Below, in pieces: positions 8,018 to 15,521 of a stretch of 37,581 nt of DNA. The translations under genes were made by a program, and so were the position numbers. The notes under the pieces are model-generated. The model was not told where the DNA came from. It saw only the letters and a program-made list of their open reading frames with translations, and did no database searches. Each line of letters begins with the position of its first letter. Position 1 is the stretch's first letter. This DNA is from Bacilli bacterium (GTDB lineage: Bacteria > Bacillota_I > Bacilli_A > RF39 > UBA660): NCBI GenBank assembly GCA_017404385.1, contig JAFRCK010000028.1, positions 1 through 37,581 of the forward strand, read 5' to 3'.

Positions 8018-8075
8018 TCAAATTTGCATTTTTCTATTATATTTGTTATAATTATTGTGCTTGGGAGAGAGATTT

Positions 8076-8669
8076 ATGAAAATAAACAATGTTGAACTCA
8101 CTATAAGTGCAGTAAGACAAAGTCAATATCCAGGGGATAATAAACCAGAATTTCTATTAGTAGGTAGAAGTAATGTTGGTAAAAGTAGTTTTATTAATTC
8201 GATAATAGAAAGAAAGAACTTAGCTAGAATAAGTTCTACACCAGGTAAAACTCAAACATTAAATTTCTATTTCGTTAATGAAGAATTCTATTTAGTAGAT
8301 GTTCCAGGGTATGGTTATGCATCAGTTAGTAAAGAAGTGCAAGCTAAATTTGGTATGATGATTGAAGAATACCTAGAAAATAGAGAAGATTTAAAAAGAG
8401 TATATATGCTTGTAGATTTTAGAATAAAACCTACACAAGATGATTTATTAATGTATAACTTTTTAAAATATCATAATTTACCAGTTACTATAGTTGCGAC
8501 TAAAGTAGATAAGGTTAGTAAAAATGATAGAGAAAAACAGGTTAATTTAATAAAAGAAGAACTACAAATTGTAGAAGGAGATAATTTAGTATTATTCTCT
8601 AATAAAACTAAACTAGGTAAAGCTGATATTCAAAAAGAGATAGAGACTATAGTTTACGGAAAAGAATAA
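8076..8669 (+). CDS. engB: Ribosome biogenesis GTPase EngB (YsxC/YihA)
   Basis: This 197-aa protein is a single-domain TRAFAC GTPase needed for large-subunit assembly. The P-loop GRSNVGKSS is at 30-38, switch I lies around ISSTPGKTQT, the Walker B/G3 motif is DVPGYGYA, and the specificity motif is TKVDKV. Length matches the family. ATG 8076 follows GGGAGAGAG; the upstream in-frame ATG at 8055 has no good binding site. It sits two genes downstream of pyk and ahead of der, another 50S-assembly GTPase. Confidence 0.95.
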   Translation: MKINNVELTISAVRQSQYPGDNKPEFLLVGRSNVGKSSFINSIIERKNLARISSTPGKTQTLNFYFVNEEFYLVDVPGYGYASVSKEVQAKFGMMIEEYLENREDLKRVYMLVDFRIKPTQDDLLMYNFLKYHNLPVTIVATKVDKVSKNDREKQVNLIKEELQIVEGDNLVLFSNKTKLGKADIQKEIETIVYGKE

Positions 8670-8688
8670 TAATTCTTTTCTTTTTTTA
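8659..8688 (+). terminator. Rho-independent terminator after engB
   Basis: GAAAAGAAT (8659-8667) and ATTCTTTTC (8672-8680) form a perfect 9-bp stem with a 4-nt loop, followed by TTTTTTT; it overlaps the engB stop. Confidence 0.7.
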
Positions 8689-8731
8689 TACTTTTTGGTA
8701 TAATCTTTAAAGAAAAAAAGAGGTGATTTAT

Positions 8732-10045
8732 ATGAAACTTCCAACAGTTGCGTTAGTAGGTAGACCTAATGTAGGTAAATCTAGTATTTTTAATCGTATT
8801 GTAGGTAGAAAAATATCTATTATTGAAGATACCCCTGGTGTTACTAGAGATAGAATTTATCAAACTGTTACTTATAAAGATTTAAGATTTAATCTTATAG
8901 ATACAGGTGGTATAGATTTATCTGAAGATAAGTTTAATGAAGATATTAAAATGCAAGCTGAAATAGCTATGGATGAAGCTGATGTAATAGTATTTGTTGT
9001 AGATGGAATTGAAGGAATTAATTCTAATGATTTAGTTGTTAGGGACTTATTATATAAATCAAAGAAAAAGATAATTGTTGCGATTAATAAAGTTGATAGT
9101 AATAAATCTAAAGATAATAAATATGATTTTTATGAATTGGGATTTGATAATTATATTGAAATAAGTGCGGAACATGGTACTGGGTTTGAAAAATTATTAA
9201 ATGAAATAACTAAAGATTTTCCTAAACAAGAACCAGAAATTGATGATGGTAGAATAAAGTTTAGTGTTATAGGAAGACCTAATGTAGGAAAGAGTTCTCT
9301 TGTTAACGCTATTTTAAGAGAAGAAAGAGTTCTTGTTAGTGATGAATCAGGTACTACAAGAGATTCAATTGATACTATATTTAAATATGATAAAGAAGAA
9401 TATGTTGTTATAGATACTGCTGGGTTAAGAAAAAAGGGTAAAATATATGAGTCAGTTGAGAAATATAGTTTAATTAGAACTATGAAATCAATTGAAAGAA
9501 GTGATGTATGTGTTATTGTTATTAATGCTGCTGAGGGTGTTATAGAACATGATAAACATATTGCTTCATATGCACTTGAAGCTGGTAAACCAATAGTATT
9601 AGTTGTTAATAAATGGGATCTAGTTACTGATAAAGATATGAAAACATATACAGAAGAGTTAAGAGGAGAGTTTCAATTTTTATCATATGTACCAATTGTT
9701 TTCTTAAGTGCTTTAACTGGTAATAGAATTCATTTATTAATGCCAGAAATAATAAAAGTATATAATAATTCTAGAAAGACTATTAAAACTAGTATTATAA
9801 ATAATGTAATTAGAGATGCATATGATTTAAATCCAGCTCCTTCATATAAAGGAAAGAGATTAAAGATTTATTATGTTGTTCAAGTTGGAGTTGCGCCTAT
9901 TAGATTTAATTTATTTGTTAATGATAAAGGATTAGTTCATTTCTCTTATTTAAGATATTTAGAAAATAAAATTAGAGAAAATATAGATTTAGAAGGTACT
10001 CCAATTGAACTTAATTTTAAAAATAAAAATGAGAAGGATATTTAA
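8732..10045 (+). CDS. der: Ribosome assembly GTPase Der (EngA)
   Basis: This 437-aa protein has the tandem G-domain arrangement unique to Der. Each domain has a GRPNVGKSS P-loop (about residues 10 and 181), a DTxG motif (DTGGID, DTAGLR) and an NKxD motif (NKVD, NKWD). The C-terminal ~90 residues form the KH-like domain. Der acts in 50S assembly. ATG 8732 is chosen because GAGGTG lies 6-11 nt upstream; a GTG start at 8723 overlaps that site. In Bacillus, der also lies upstream of spoIVA and hbs, so synteny is conserved here apart from missing gpsA. Confidence 0.97.
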   Translation: MKLPTVALVGRPNVGKSSIFNRIVGRKISIIEDTPGVTRDRIYQTVTYKDLRFNLIDTGGIDLSEDKFNEDIKMQAEIAMDEADVIVFVVDGIEGINSNDLVVRDLLYKSKKKIIVAINKVDSNKSKDNKYDFYELGFDNYIEISAEHGTGFEKLLNEITKDFPKQEPEIDDGRIKFSVIGRPNVGKSSLVNAILREERVLVSDESGTTRDSIDTIFKYDKEEYVVIDTAGLRKKGKIYESVEKYSLIRTMKSIERSDVCVIVINAAEGVIEHDKHIASYALEAGKPIVLVVNKWDLVTDKDMKTYTEELRGEFQFLSYVPIVFLSALTGNRIHLLMPEIIKVYNNSRKTIKTSIINNVIRDAYDLNPAPSYKGKRLKIYYVVQVGVAPIRFNLFVNDKGLVHFSYLRYLENKIRENIDLEGTPIELNFKNKNEKDI

Positions 10046-10058
10046 TCCTTCTTTTTTT
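10032..10058 (+). terminator. Rho-independent terminator after der
   Basis: AGAAGGAT (10032-10039) pairs with ATCCTTCT (10045-10052) and is followed by a T tract; it separates der from the sporulation genes. Confidence 0.75.
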
Positions 10059-10061
10059 GTA

Positions 10062-10088
10062 ACTAAATTAGGTAAATGACATATATTA
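10062..10088 (+). promoter_or_regulatory. Possible sigma-K-type promoter of the SpoVIF-like gene
   Basis: AC (10062-10063), 16 nt, then CATATATTA (10080-10088) fits the mother-cell sigma-K pattern AC-16/17-CATAnnnTA. No TATAAT box is present here, unlike most neighbouring genes. The motif is short and AT-rich, so this is only suggestive. Confidence 0.4.
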
Positions 10089-10104
10089 CTTTAGAGGTGA
10101 ATAT

Positions 10105-10347
10105 ATGAAACTTACTGATAGTTTTTTTAATAAAGTAGAAAAGAAGACTAATGTTAATAAAACATCTATTATGTCTTTAGCTAAAAAACTACAAGGTGAT
10201 AATATGAAAAATGAGGATACTTTAAGAGAAGTAATAAAAGAATTAAGTGAAATGACTGGAAAAGAGGTTAGTAAAGAACAAGAAGATAAAATTGTTAATG
10301 CTGTTGTAAATGATAAAATACCAGATAACTTAGATAAAATGATTTAA
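10105..10347 (+). CDS. spoVIF: SpoVIF-like sporulation protein
   Basis: This 80-aa protein matches the overall pattern of the small stage VI sporulation protein F family: DSFFNKVEKKTNV, a middle LAKKLQGDNMKNEDTLREVI, and an end KEQEDKIVNAVVNDKIP. In Bacillus the homologue is made in the mother cell and affects coat assembly and spore properties. AGAGGTGA precedes the ATG. It lies next to spoIVA and is isolated from der by a terminator, consistent with a sporulation unit. The assignment is from recalled family pattern. Confidence 0.7.
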   Translation: MKLTDSFFNKVEKKTNVNKTSIMSLAKKLQGDNMKNEDTLREVIKELSEMTGKEVSKEQEDKIVNAVVNDKIPDNLDKMI

Positions 10348-10352
10348 TAGTA

Positions 10353-10376
10353 ATATTTTTAAATTTTATTCATAGG
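10353..10376 (+). promoter_or_regulatory. Possible sigma-E-type promoter of spoIVA
   Basis: ATATTT (10353-10358) and CATAGG (10371-10376) are 12 nt apart. This resembles the sigma-E mother-cell promoter (ATATTT ... CATACA), though the spacing is about one nt short and the -10 has one mismatch. spoIVA is under sigma-E in Bacillus, and no TATAAT is seen here. Confidence 0.35.
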
Positions 10377-10401
10377 TTTTACTATAGAAAGTAGGGATTA
10401 T

Positions 10402-10806
10402 ATGGATAAAATAGATATTATTAAAAGTATAGGAGCCAGAACAAATGGTGATATATATTTAGGTGTAGTAGGTGCTGTTCGTACAGGTAAATCAACTTTT
10501 ATAAAAAAGTTTATAGAGAATTTAGTTGTTCCTAATATAACTGATGAATATGAAAAGAAAAGATGTTTAGATGAAATACCACAAACATCTGGTGGAAAAA
10601 CTATTATGACAATTGAACCTAAGTTTGTACCTAGTACAGCTGCTAAAATAAAAGTAGATGATTTTACTTGTAATATAAGATTAGTTGATTCTGTTGGTTA
10701 TATTATTCCACAGGCAAAAGGTTTTGAAGATGAGATGGGAGAACCAAGAATGGTTAAGACTCCTTGGTTCAATATGCGTTTGAGATACCCCTTGAAAAGG
10801 CAATAA
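10402..10806 (+). CDS. spoIVA: spoIVA, 5' part (gene interrupted by an integrated element)
   Basis: Codons 1-122 (10402-10767) encode the N-terminus of SpoIVA, the ATPase that polymerises on the forespore outer membrane as the base of the coat. The P-loop GAVRTGKS is at 24-31 and the LVDSVGY motif at 94-100. After Trp122, within the conserved TPWYEE motif, the sequence changes to 12 unrelated residues (FNMRLRYPLKRQ) and a stop, because element DNA begins. The rest of SpoIVA resumes at 18926. Splicing the two at the shared TGGT gives a 489-aa protein, close to the ~492 aa of Bacillus SpoIVA. As it stands, the 134-aa fragment cannot contain the full ATPase or the coat-assembly domains. Confidence 0.95.
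   Translation: MDKIDIIKSIGARTNGDIYLGVVGAVRTGKSTFIKKFIENLVVPNITDEYEKKRCLDEIPQTSGGKTIMTIEPKFVPSTAAKIKVDDFTCNIRLVDSVGYIIPQAKGFEDEMGEPRMVKTPWFNMRLRYPLKRQ
10765..10793. mobile_element. Left attachment junction (attL) of the spoIVA element
   Basis: TGGT (10765-10768) is the only sequence shared with the right junction. The spoIVA reading frame matches SpoIVA up to TGG and then departs. The arm GAGATACCC at 10782-10790 is the exact reverse complement of GGGTATCTC at the right end (18899-18907). Confidence 0.85.
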
Positions 10807-10883
10807 ATTACTAATAGTTATAAATATTAGAAGATACTAAAATTATATTAAGAATAAAATATAATTTAATAATAAAAAAAAGG

Positions 10884-10916
10884 AATTTATACTTCTACAT
10901 AGTATAAATTTTTTTT
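10884..10916 (+). terminator. Rho-independent terminator just inside the left end of the element
   Basis: AATTTATACT (10884-10893) and AGTATAAATT (10901-10910) form a perfect 10-bp stem with a 7-nt loop followed by TTTTTT. It would stop transcription entering from the spoIVA promoter before abiEi. Confidence 0.75.
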
Positions 10917-10927
10917 AAACTAAAAAG

Positions 10928-10945
10928 TCATTATTTAAATAATGA
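10928..10945. repeat. 18-bp perfect palindrome
   Basis: TCATTATTTAAATAATGA reads the same on both strands. It lies between the terminator and the abiE promoter, about 45 bp upstream of the -35 box, and could be a protein-binding site; no function is established. Confidence 0.4.
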
Positions 10946-10991
10946 TTATAACTATATTTACATTTATTATAATTATATTTTTGAAAAATGC

Positions 10992-11025
10992 TTGAATTTC
11001 TCCAGCAAATACCATATAATGGTAT
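10992..11025 (+). promoter_or_regulatory. abiE promoter with inverted-repeat operator
   Basis: TTGAAT (10992-10997), 17 nt, TATAAT (11015-11020) is a good vegetative promoter. The -10 is embedded in ATACCAT (11009-11015), ATA, ATGGTAT (11019-11025), a perfect inverted repeat. AbiEi antitoxins are known to repress their own promoter through inverted repeats, so this is the likely AbiEi operator. Confidence 0.7.
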
Positions 11026-11039
11026 TGAGAGGTGAAATT

Positions 11040-11630
11040 ATGATAATAACTAATAATATAGCTAAAAATAATTTAGATAATTATTCAAATAAAAATAATA
11101 AAATTAGTAGAGATATAAAAAATGGTAAATTATTTAGAATTGTTACTGGATTATATGAAACAAATCCAAATACACCAGGATATTTACTTGCAGGAAGTAT
11201 CTATGGACCATCATATATTTCTTTTGAATATGCATTATCTTATTACGGATTAATACCAGAGCGAGTAAATGTAATTACTTGTGCAACTTTTAATAAAAAA
11301 AAGAAAAAGAAATATAATACAAACTTTGGAACTTTTACTTATCGTGATATTCCAGAACAAGTTTATCCTGAAGAAATTCTCTTAAAAGAAGAATCTAATT
11401 ATTCATATCAAATAGCAACTCCAGAAAAAGCATTATGTGATAAATTATATACAATAAAACCATTAAGTAATTATTCTGATTTAGAAAACATGCTATTTAA
11501 TGATTTAAGAATTGATAAAGATGAATTTAATAAATTAGATTTTAATAATATTATTAAACTAAGTGATTTATATCATTCTACTAATGTTAGTTTACTAGGA
11601 AAATACTTAAGGAGGAATTTAAATGAATAA
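11040..11630 (+). CDS. abiEi: AbiEi-family antitoxin / transcriptional repressor
   Basis: This 196-aa protein has an N-terminal winged-helix segment (KISRDIKNGKLFRIVTGLYE, ~20-40) typical of AbiEi antitoxins, followed by the C-terminal antitoxin domain (~50-196, including ISFEYALSYYGLIPE and TPEKALCDKLY). In type IV toxin-antitoxin systems AbiEi represses the operon and counteracts AbiEii without direct protein binding. ATG 11040 follows GAGAGGTGA; an open upstream stretch overlaps the promoter. It overlaps abiEii by 8 nt. Carried near the left end, it probably helps keep the element in the cell line. Confidence 0.88.
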   Translation: MIITNNIAKNNLDNYSNKNNKISRDIKNGKLFRIVTGLYETNPNTPGYLLAGSIYGPSYISFEYALSYYGLIPERVNVITCATFNKKKKKKYNTNFGTFTYRDIPEQVYPEEILLKEESNYSYQIATPEKALCDKLYTIKPLSNYSDLENMLFNDLRIDKDEFNKLDFNNIIKLSDLYHSTNVSLLGKYLRRNLNE

Positions 11631-12483
11631 TATCATAGAACAAATGTTATCAAAATATGAAATAAAAAATATAAATGATGAAATAAATGCATTAAAAGAA
11701 ATAATACAAGAAATTGTATTATCTGGTTTATCTAGAGGTAATTTCTTTAACGAAGCGGCTTTTTATGGTGGAACAGCACTTAGAATTTTTTATAAACTAG
11801 ATAGATTTTCTGAAGATTTAGACTTTGCGTTATTAAAACCTAATAAGGATTTTGATTTAACTAAATATTTTGAATGCATAGATAAAGAATTAAAAGCATA
11901 TGGATTAAATTTAGAAATTAATACAAAAGAAAAATCTATTGATTCTAATATTACATCTGCATTTTTAAAAGGAGATACTTTAGAACATATATTAAAATTC
12001 TTTCCCAATGAAGAAAATCATGAATATGATCATTTATTAAAAAATATAAAAATAAAATTTGAAGTAGACATTAATCCACCAAGTGGAGCAACATATGATG
12101 ATGAATATAAATTATTACCAAGTCCACATCAAATAAAACTTTATGATAAAGAATCGTTGTTTGCAGGAAAAATACATGCTATATTATGTAGAAACTGGAA
12201 AACAAGAGTAAAAGGAAGAGATTTATATGATTACGTTTTCTTTTTAGCAAATAATACAAAAGTTAATTTAGATTTAGTTAAAAACAAATTAATAGATTCA
12301 AATTATATTAATTCAAATGATGAATTTAATTTAAAAACATTAAAAGAATTATTAAAAAAGAAATTTGATGAAATAGATTATATAGAAGCAAAAGAAGATG
12401 TAATTCCATTTATAAAAAATGTAGATAGTTTAGAAATATGGAACAAAGATTTTTTTATATCAATTACTGATAAAATGGACTAG
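11623..12483 (+). CDS. abiEii: AbiEii-family nucleotidyltransferase toxin
   Basis: This 286-aa protein shows the nucleotidyltransferase signature: GGTALR at 49-54 and SEDLDF at 63-68, with Asp65 and Asp67 as metal ligands. The conserved KGRDLYD motif lies further along (~193-199). AbiEii/MenT-type toxins are GTP- or CTP-using nucleotidyltransferases; characterised relatives modify tRNA or otherwise arrest growth, and the pair can give phage abortive infection. An AAGGAGGAATTTAA ribosome binding site lies inside abiEi. All catalytic motifs look intact, so the toxin is probably active. Confidence 0.9.
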   Translation: MNNIIEQMLSKYEIKNINDEINALKEIIQEIVLSGLSRGNFFNEAAFYGGTALRIFYKLDRFSEDLDFALLKPNKDFDLTKYFECIDKELKAYGLNLEINTKEKSIDSNITSAFLKGDTLEHILKFFPNEENHEYDHLLKNIKIKFEVDINPPSGATYDDEYKLLPSPHQIKLYDKESLFAGKIHAILCRNWKTRVKGRDLYDYVFFLANNTKVNLDLVKNKLIDSNYINSNDEFNLKTLKELLKKKFDEIDYIEAKEDVIPFIKNVDSLEIWNKDFFISITDKMD

Positions 12484-12491
12484 CAAGCACT

Positions 12492-12527
12492 GAATTTGTA
12501 CTCCCGGGCAAGTACAAATTCTTTTAT
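12492..12527 (+). terminator. Rho-independent terminator after abiEii
   Basis: GAATTTGTACT (12492-12502) and AGTACAAATTC (12511-12521) form a perfect 11-bp stem around CCCGGGCA and run into TTTTATT. Confidence 0.8.
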
Positions 12528-12639
12528 TATGGGTAATTCCCCAATCCCCCTTTAACAAAATTCATAGCGTCACCAATTTTATTCTCACATTTTTGTTATA
12601 AAAACTGACAAAATGCTACTCAATATGATATTTTTTTGA

Positions 12640-12645
12640 TATAAT
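12640..12645 (+). promoter_or_regulatory. -10 box for the surface-protein gene
   Basis: TTTGATATAAT places TATAAT at 12640-12645, about 35 nt before the ATG at 12680, with AAGGAG at 12663-12668. No convincing -35 box is seen at 17 nt. Confidence 0.4.
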
Positions 12646-12679
12646 TGTAAATAATAATATAATAAGGAGTTTAGGTAGT

Positions 12680-15421
12680 ATGAATAAAAGTAGAAAAATA
12701 ATAGTATTATTAATAACAATAATATTTTCAATGATAAATATGGGAGTAGTAAAAGCTGATACTAAGAATATAGAAGTAGATAGTATTAGTGTTAAAGAAA
12801 AATCAGGAACAATTACAGTAGTTGATCCTGTTTTGTCGTCTAATGAAGTAACAAGTAATATTACATTTAACAAGAAAGATGACTTTGTAACATTTGAATT
12901 AAAAATAAAAAATAATGAAAATGATAAATATAAAATTGTTTCTATTAAAGATAATAATACTAATAATAATTTAAATATAGAATATTCCTATAGCGAAGAC
13001 TTTATAAATAAAAATGAAATAGGTACGGTAACAATAAAGTTAACATATAAAAATAAATTAGTTAATGTAGAAAAAATAGATTTAAATAATTTATCTATCA
13101 CAATTACTTTAGAAAATGAAGATAAAGAGCAAGAAGAGATAATAATTAATCCAATAACAGGTGATAATATATTAAAATTCTTAGTTTTATTGATAATTGC
13201 AATAACAGGTTTAATTTTTGTTAGAAAGAAAGTAAAGTATAAAGGATTTAAACTTGGTAGTTTCTTAATCTTGATTTCTATAATTATATTGCCATTTTCT
13301 ATATTAGCAAGTGAAAAATATGAAATTAAATTGAAGTTTACTGATATTGTTATTAAAGGTGAATTTGAAAAATTAAATGTTACATTTAATTTAAATAATG
13401 GTGAAGAACCAGTTATAAAGGAAGTTACATATAATGAAAAGATTGGAACATTACCACCTTCACCAAGTAAAGATGGTTACACATTTGATAAATGGTTAGA
13501 TGAAAATGAAATTGAGGTAACAGAGGACACAATTATTACTAAATCAATAACTGCAAATGCTACATATAATATAATAAAATATACTATTACATTTGATAGT
13601 AATGGTGGAAACATTATAGAAGATAAAATTATTAATTATGGTGATTCACTTGGAGAACTTGAAGAACCAGTTAATGGAGATAAAAGATTTCTTGGATGGT
13701 ATACTAATTTAACTGATGGAATAAAGGTTGATGAAAATTATATCCCTGAATCTGATTTAACATTATATGCAAAATATAAAGATTTAATATGTAAAAAAGC
13801 AACTGAAATTCATACTGCAACATGTTCAAATAGCGGCTCTTGTTATAAAGTAGGCTACAAAGATGGTGGAGAAAAAGGAATTACAACAATAACATTTGGA
13901 ACAATACCTCATGCAAATTTAACTGCTGGAAATGCATATGACTGTGATGTAAATGGTGATGGAACATACGATTCAGATAAAGAAAGATTTTATTATTTAA
14001 GAACAAAAGGTGATAATGCAGTATTAATATCTAATTATAATTATGAAGGCGAAGCAGGACAAATTATAGATAATAATTATGTGTATAGTGAAGCTATTAC
14101 ATTATTACCTACTAAAGACGATTGGGAAAATGTTGAAGTGACATTTAATAATAGGCTTGATTCTTCTGATACAACAACTTATGCAGCAAGATTTATTAAT
14201 TTTGATGATTTAGAAGCTGCAACTGGCAAAAGTGATTTTTCAGCAGTTGGTAGTTTAGATGATTATACTTATTTACAAGAAAATACAAGATTTATTTCAA
14301 ATAATATTGGAAGGTCTGGTATATGGCTAGAACATGTAGTAGAAGATGGTGTTAACAAACTATATAGAATTCATTTTGGAGGAAAAGAAAGATTTGTTAT
14401 AGACGTTGAAAGCAGTTCAAAAAATGTGGCAAGGCCAGTAATAGAAGTACCTATGAATTATATGGAAACAACTGATGATAGTGCAATTACATATACTATT
14501 ACATTTGAAACAAATGGTGGAACAGAAATCAGTCCTATTGAGATAGAAGAAACTGATTCTATTAAAGCGTTCCCTGTAACTGCGAGAAAAGGTTATAATT
14601 TTATAGGATGGTATTATGATGAAGAATTAACAAATGAAGTAAGTGAATCTGATACATTTACTGAAGACGCTACTATATATGCTAAATGGGAAGTAGTTGC
14701 TGCAGTATCTGTTAATGGAACACAGTATAATTCAATAACTACAGCACTTGCTGATACAACTTCTGGTGTTGAAACAACAATAGTATTATTAAAAGATATT
14801 GAAGAAAATATCACGATTAGCAATAATAAAATAATTGTACTAGATTTAAATGACTTTACTCTAAAAAATAAAAACGATGCAGCTATAATTAATAATAATG
14901 TAAATTTAAAGGTTATTAATGGCAATGTTATAACAAATTCATCTTCTAATGGAGCAGTAAATAATAATGCAACTGGTACATTGGAGCTAGTAGATGTAAC
15001 TGTTACATCTACTGGAGGTAAACAAGCATTATATAATAAGGGTGGTACTGTTACTATAACAGGAAATTCTTATTTAAGTAATACAGTAAATAATAGAGCA
15101 GCAGTTCATAATTTAGAAAATGGAACAATGAATATAAAGAGTGGCACTATTGTTGCTGCAGGATATCACGCAGTTTATAATGAATCTGGAATATTAAATA
15201 TTGGTGAAAAAGATGGAACTATTGATAATAGTACACCAGTATTTGAAGGAGAAAAGTCTGGCTTATCAATTGCGAGTGGGCAATCATTTAATTTCTATGA
15301 TGGAATTATTAAAGGTAAAACAAATGCAATTGATCAACCATCATTATTAGATGATAAAGAAGATGGTGCATCGCTTCTTACAGGGACTGATGGTGAGTAT
15401 AAAACTGCTTATATGGAATAA
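12680..15421 (+). CDS. Large surface-anchored protein with InlB/Listeria-Bacteroides-type repeats
   Basis: This 913-aa protein begins with a signal peptide (1-26, ending VVKA). An extracellular beta-rich segment follows (~27-155). Then comes NPITGDN at 157-163, directly ahead of a hydrophobic stretch (164-181) and RKK, the layout of a sortase sorting signal but in the interior. A second hydrophobic segment (192-210) ends FSILASE. Beyond it are InlB B-like repeats (about 233-300, 301-368 and 613-675) with the hallmark TFDSNGG ... FLGWY ... LYAKY pattern. A unique domain with DVNGDGTYDSD (possible calcium loop) lies between. The last ~220 residues are Asn/Thr-rich with repeated short strands, like a beta-helix. 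No C-terminal LPxTG is seen. Likely role: adhesion or host-surface interaction (inference). Confidence 0.75.
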   Translation: MNKSRKIIVLLITIIFSMINMGVVKADTKNIEVDSISVKEKSGTITVVDPVLSSNEVTSNITFNKKDDFVTFELKIKNNENDKYKIVSIKDNNTNNNLNIEYSYSEDFINKNEIGTVTIKLTYKNKLVNVEKIDLNNLSITITLENEDKEQEEIIINPITGDNILKFLVLLIIAITGLIFVRKKVKYKGFKLGSFLILISIIILPFSILASEKYEIKLKFTDIVIKGEFEKLNVTFNLNNGEEPVIKEVTYNEKIGTLPPSPSKDGYTFDKWLDENEIEVTEDTIITKSITANATYNIIKYTITFDSNGGNIIEDKIINYGDSLGELEEPVNGDKRFLGWYTNLTDGIKVDENYIPESDLTLYAKYKDLICKKATEIHTATCSNSGSCYKVGYKDGGEKGITTITFGTIPHANLTAGNAYDCDVNGDGTYDSDKERFYYLRTKGDNAVLISNYNYEGEAGQIIDNNYVYSEAITLLPTKDDWENVEVTFNNRLDSSDTTTYAARFINFDDLEAATGKSDFSAVGSLDDYTYLQENTRFISNNIGRSGIWLEHVVEDGVNKLYRIHFGGKERFVIDVESSSKNVARPVIEVPMNYMETTDDSAITYTITFETNGGTEISPIEIEETDSIKAFPVTARKGYNFIGWYYDEELTNEVSESDTFTEDATIYAKWEVVAAVSVNGTQYNSITTALADTTSGVETTIVLLKDIEENITISNNKIIVLDLNDFTLKNKNDAAIINNNVNLKVINGNVITNSSSNGAVNNNATGTLELVDVTVTSTGGKQALYNKGGTVTITGNSYLSNTVNNRAAVHNLENGTMNIKSGTIVAAGYHAVYNESGILNIGEKDGTIDNSTPVFEGEKSGLSIASGQSFNFYDGIIKGKTNAIDQPSLLDDKEDGASLLTGTDGEYKTAYME

Positions 15422-15450
15422 AAATTGAGTATTTATGCTCAATTTTTTTA
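15420..15450 (+). terminator. Rho-independent terminator after the surface-protein gene
   Basis: AAAATTGAG (15421-15429) pairs with CTCAATTTT (15438-15446), followed by further T residues. Confidence 0.7.
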
Positions 15451-15485
15451 TTGTTTATAAATTTTTTAATTTTTTGTAAACTTGT

Positions 15486-15491
15486 TATAAT
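15486..15491 (+). promoter_or_regulatory. -10 box for the 282-aa element protein
   Basis: CTTGTTATAAT puts TATAAT at 15486-15491 with an extended-type TG upstream; the ATG at 15522 follows AGGGTGG. Confidence 0.45.
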
Positions 15492-15521
15492 AATGTCACT
15501 ATTTTTTAAAAGGGTGGTTTA

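Noticed and set aside
12616..12873. 85-aa minus-strand ORF over the start of the surface-protein gene
   Set aside because: Antisense of the signal-peptide and promoter region; composition is a mirror of the sense gene and no start signal is present.
14614..14925. 103-aa minus-strand ORF inside the surface-protein gene
   Set aside because: Shadow of a real reading frame; no ribosome binding site or promoter.
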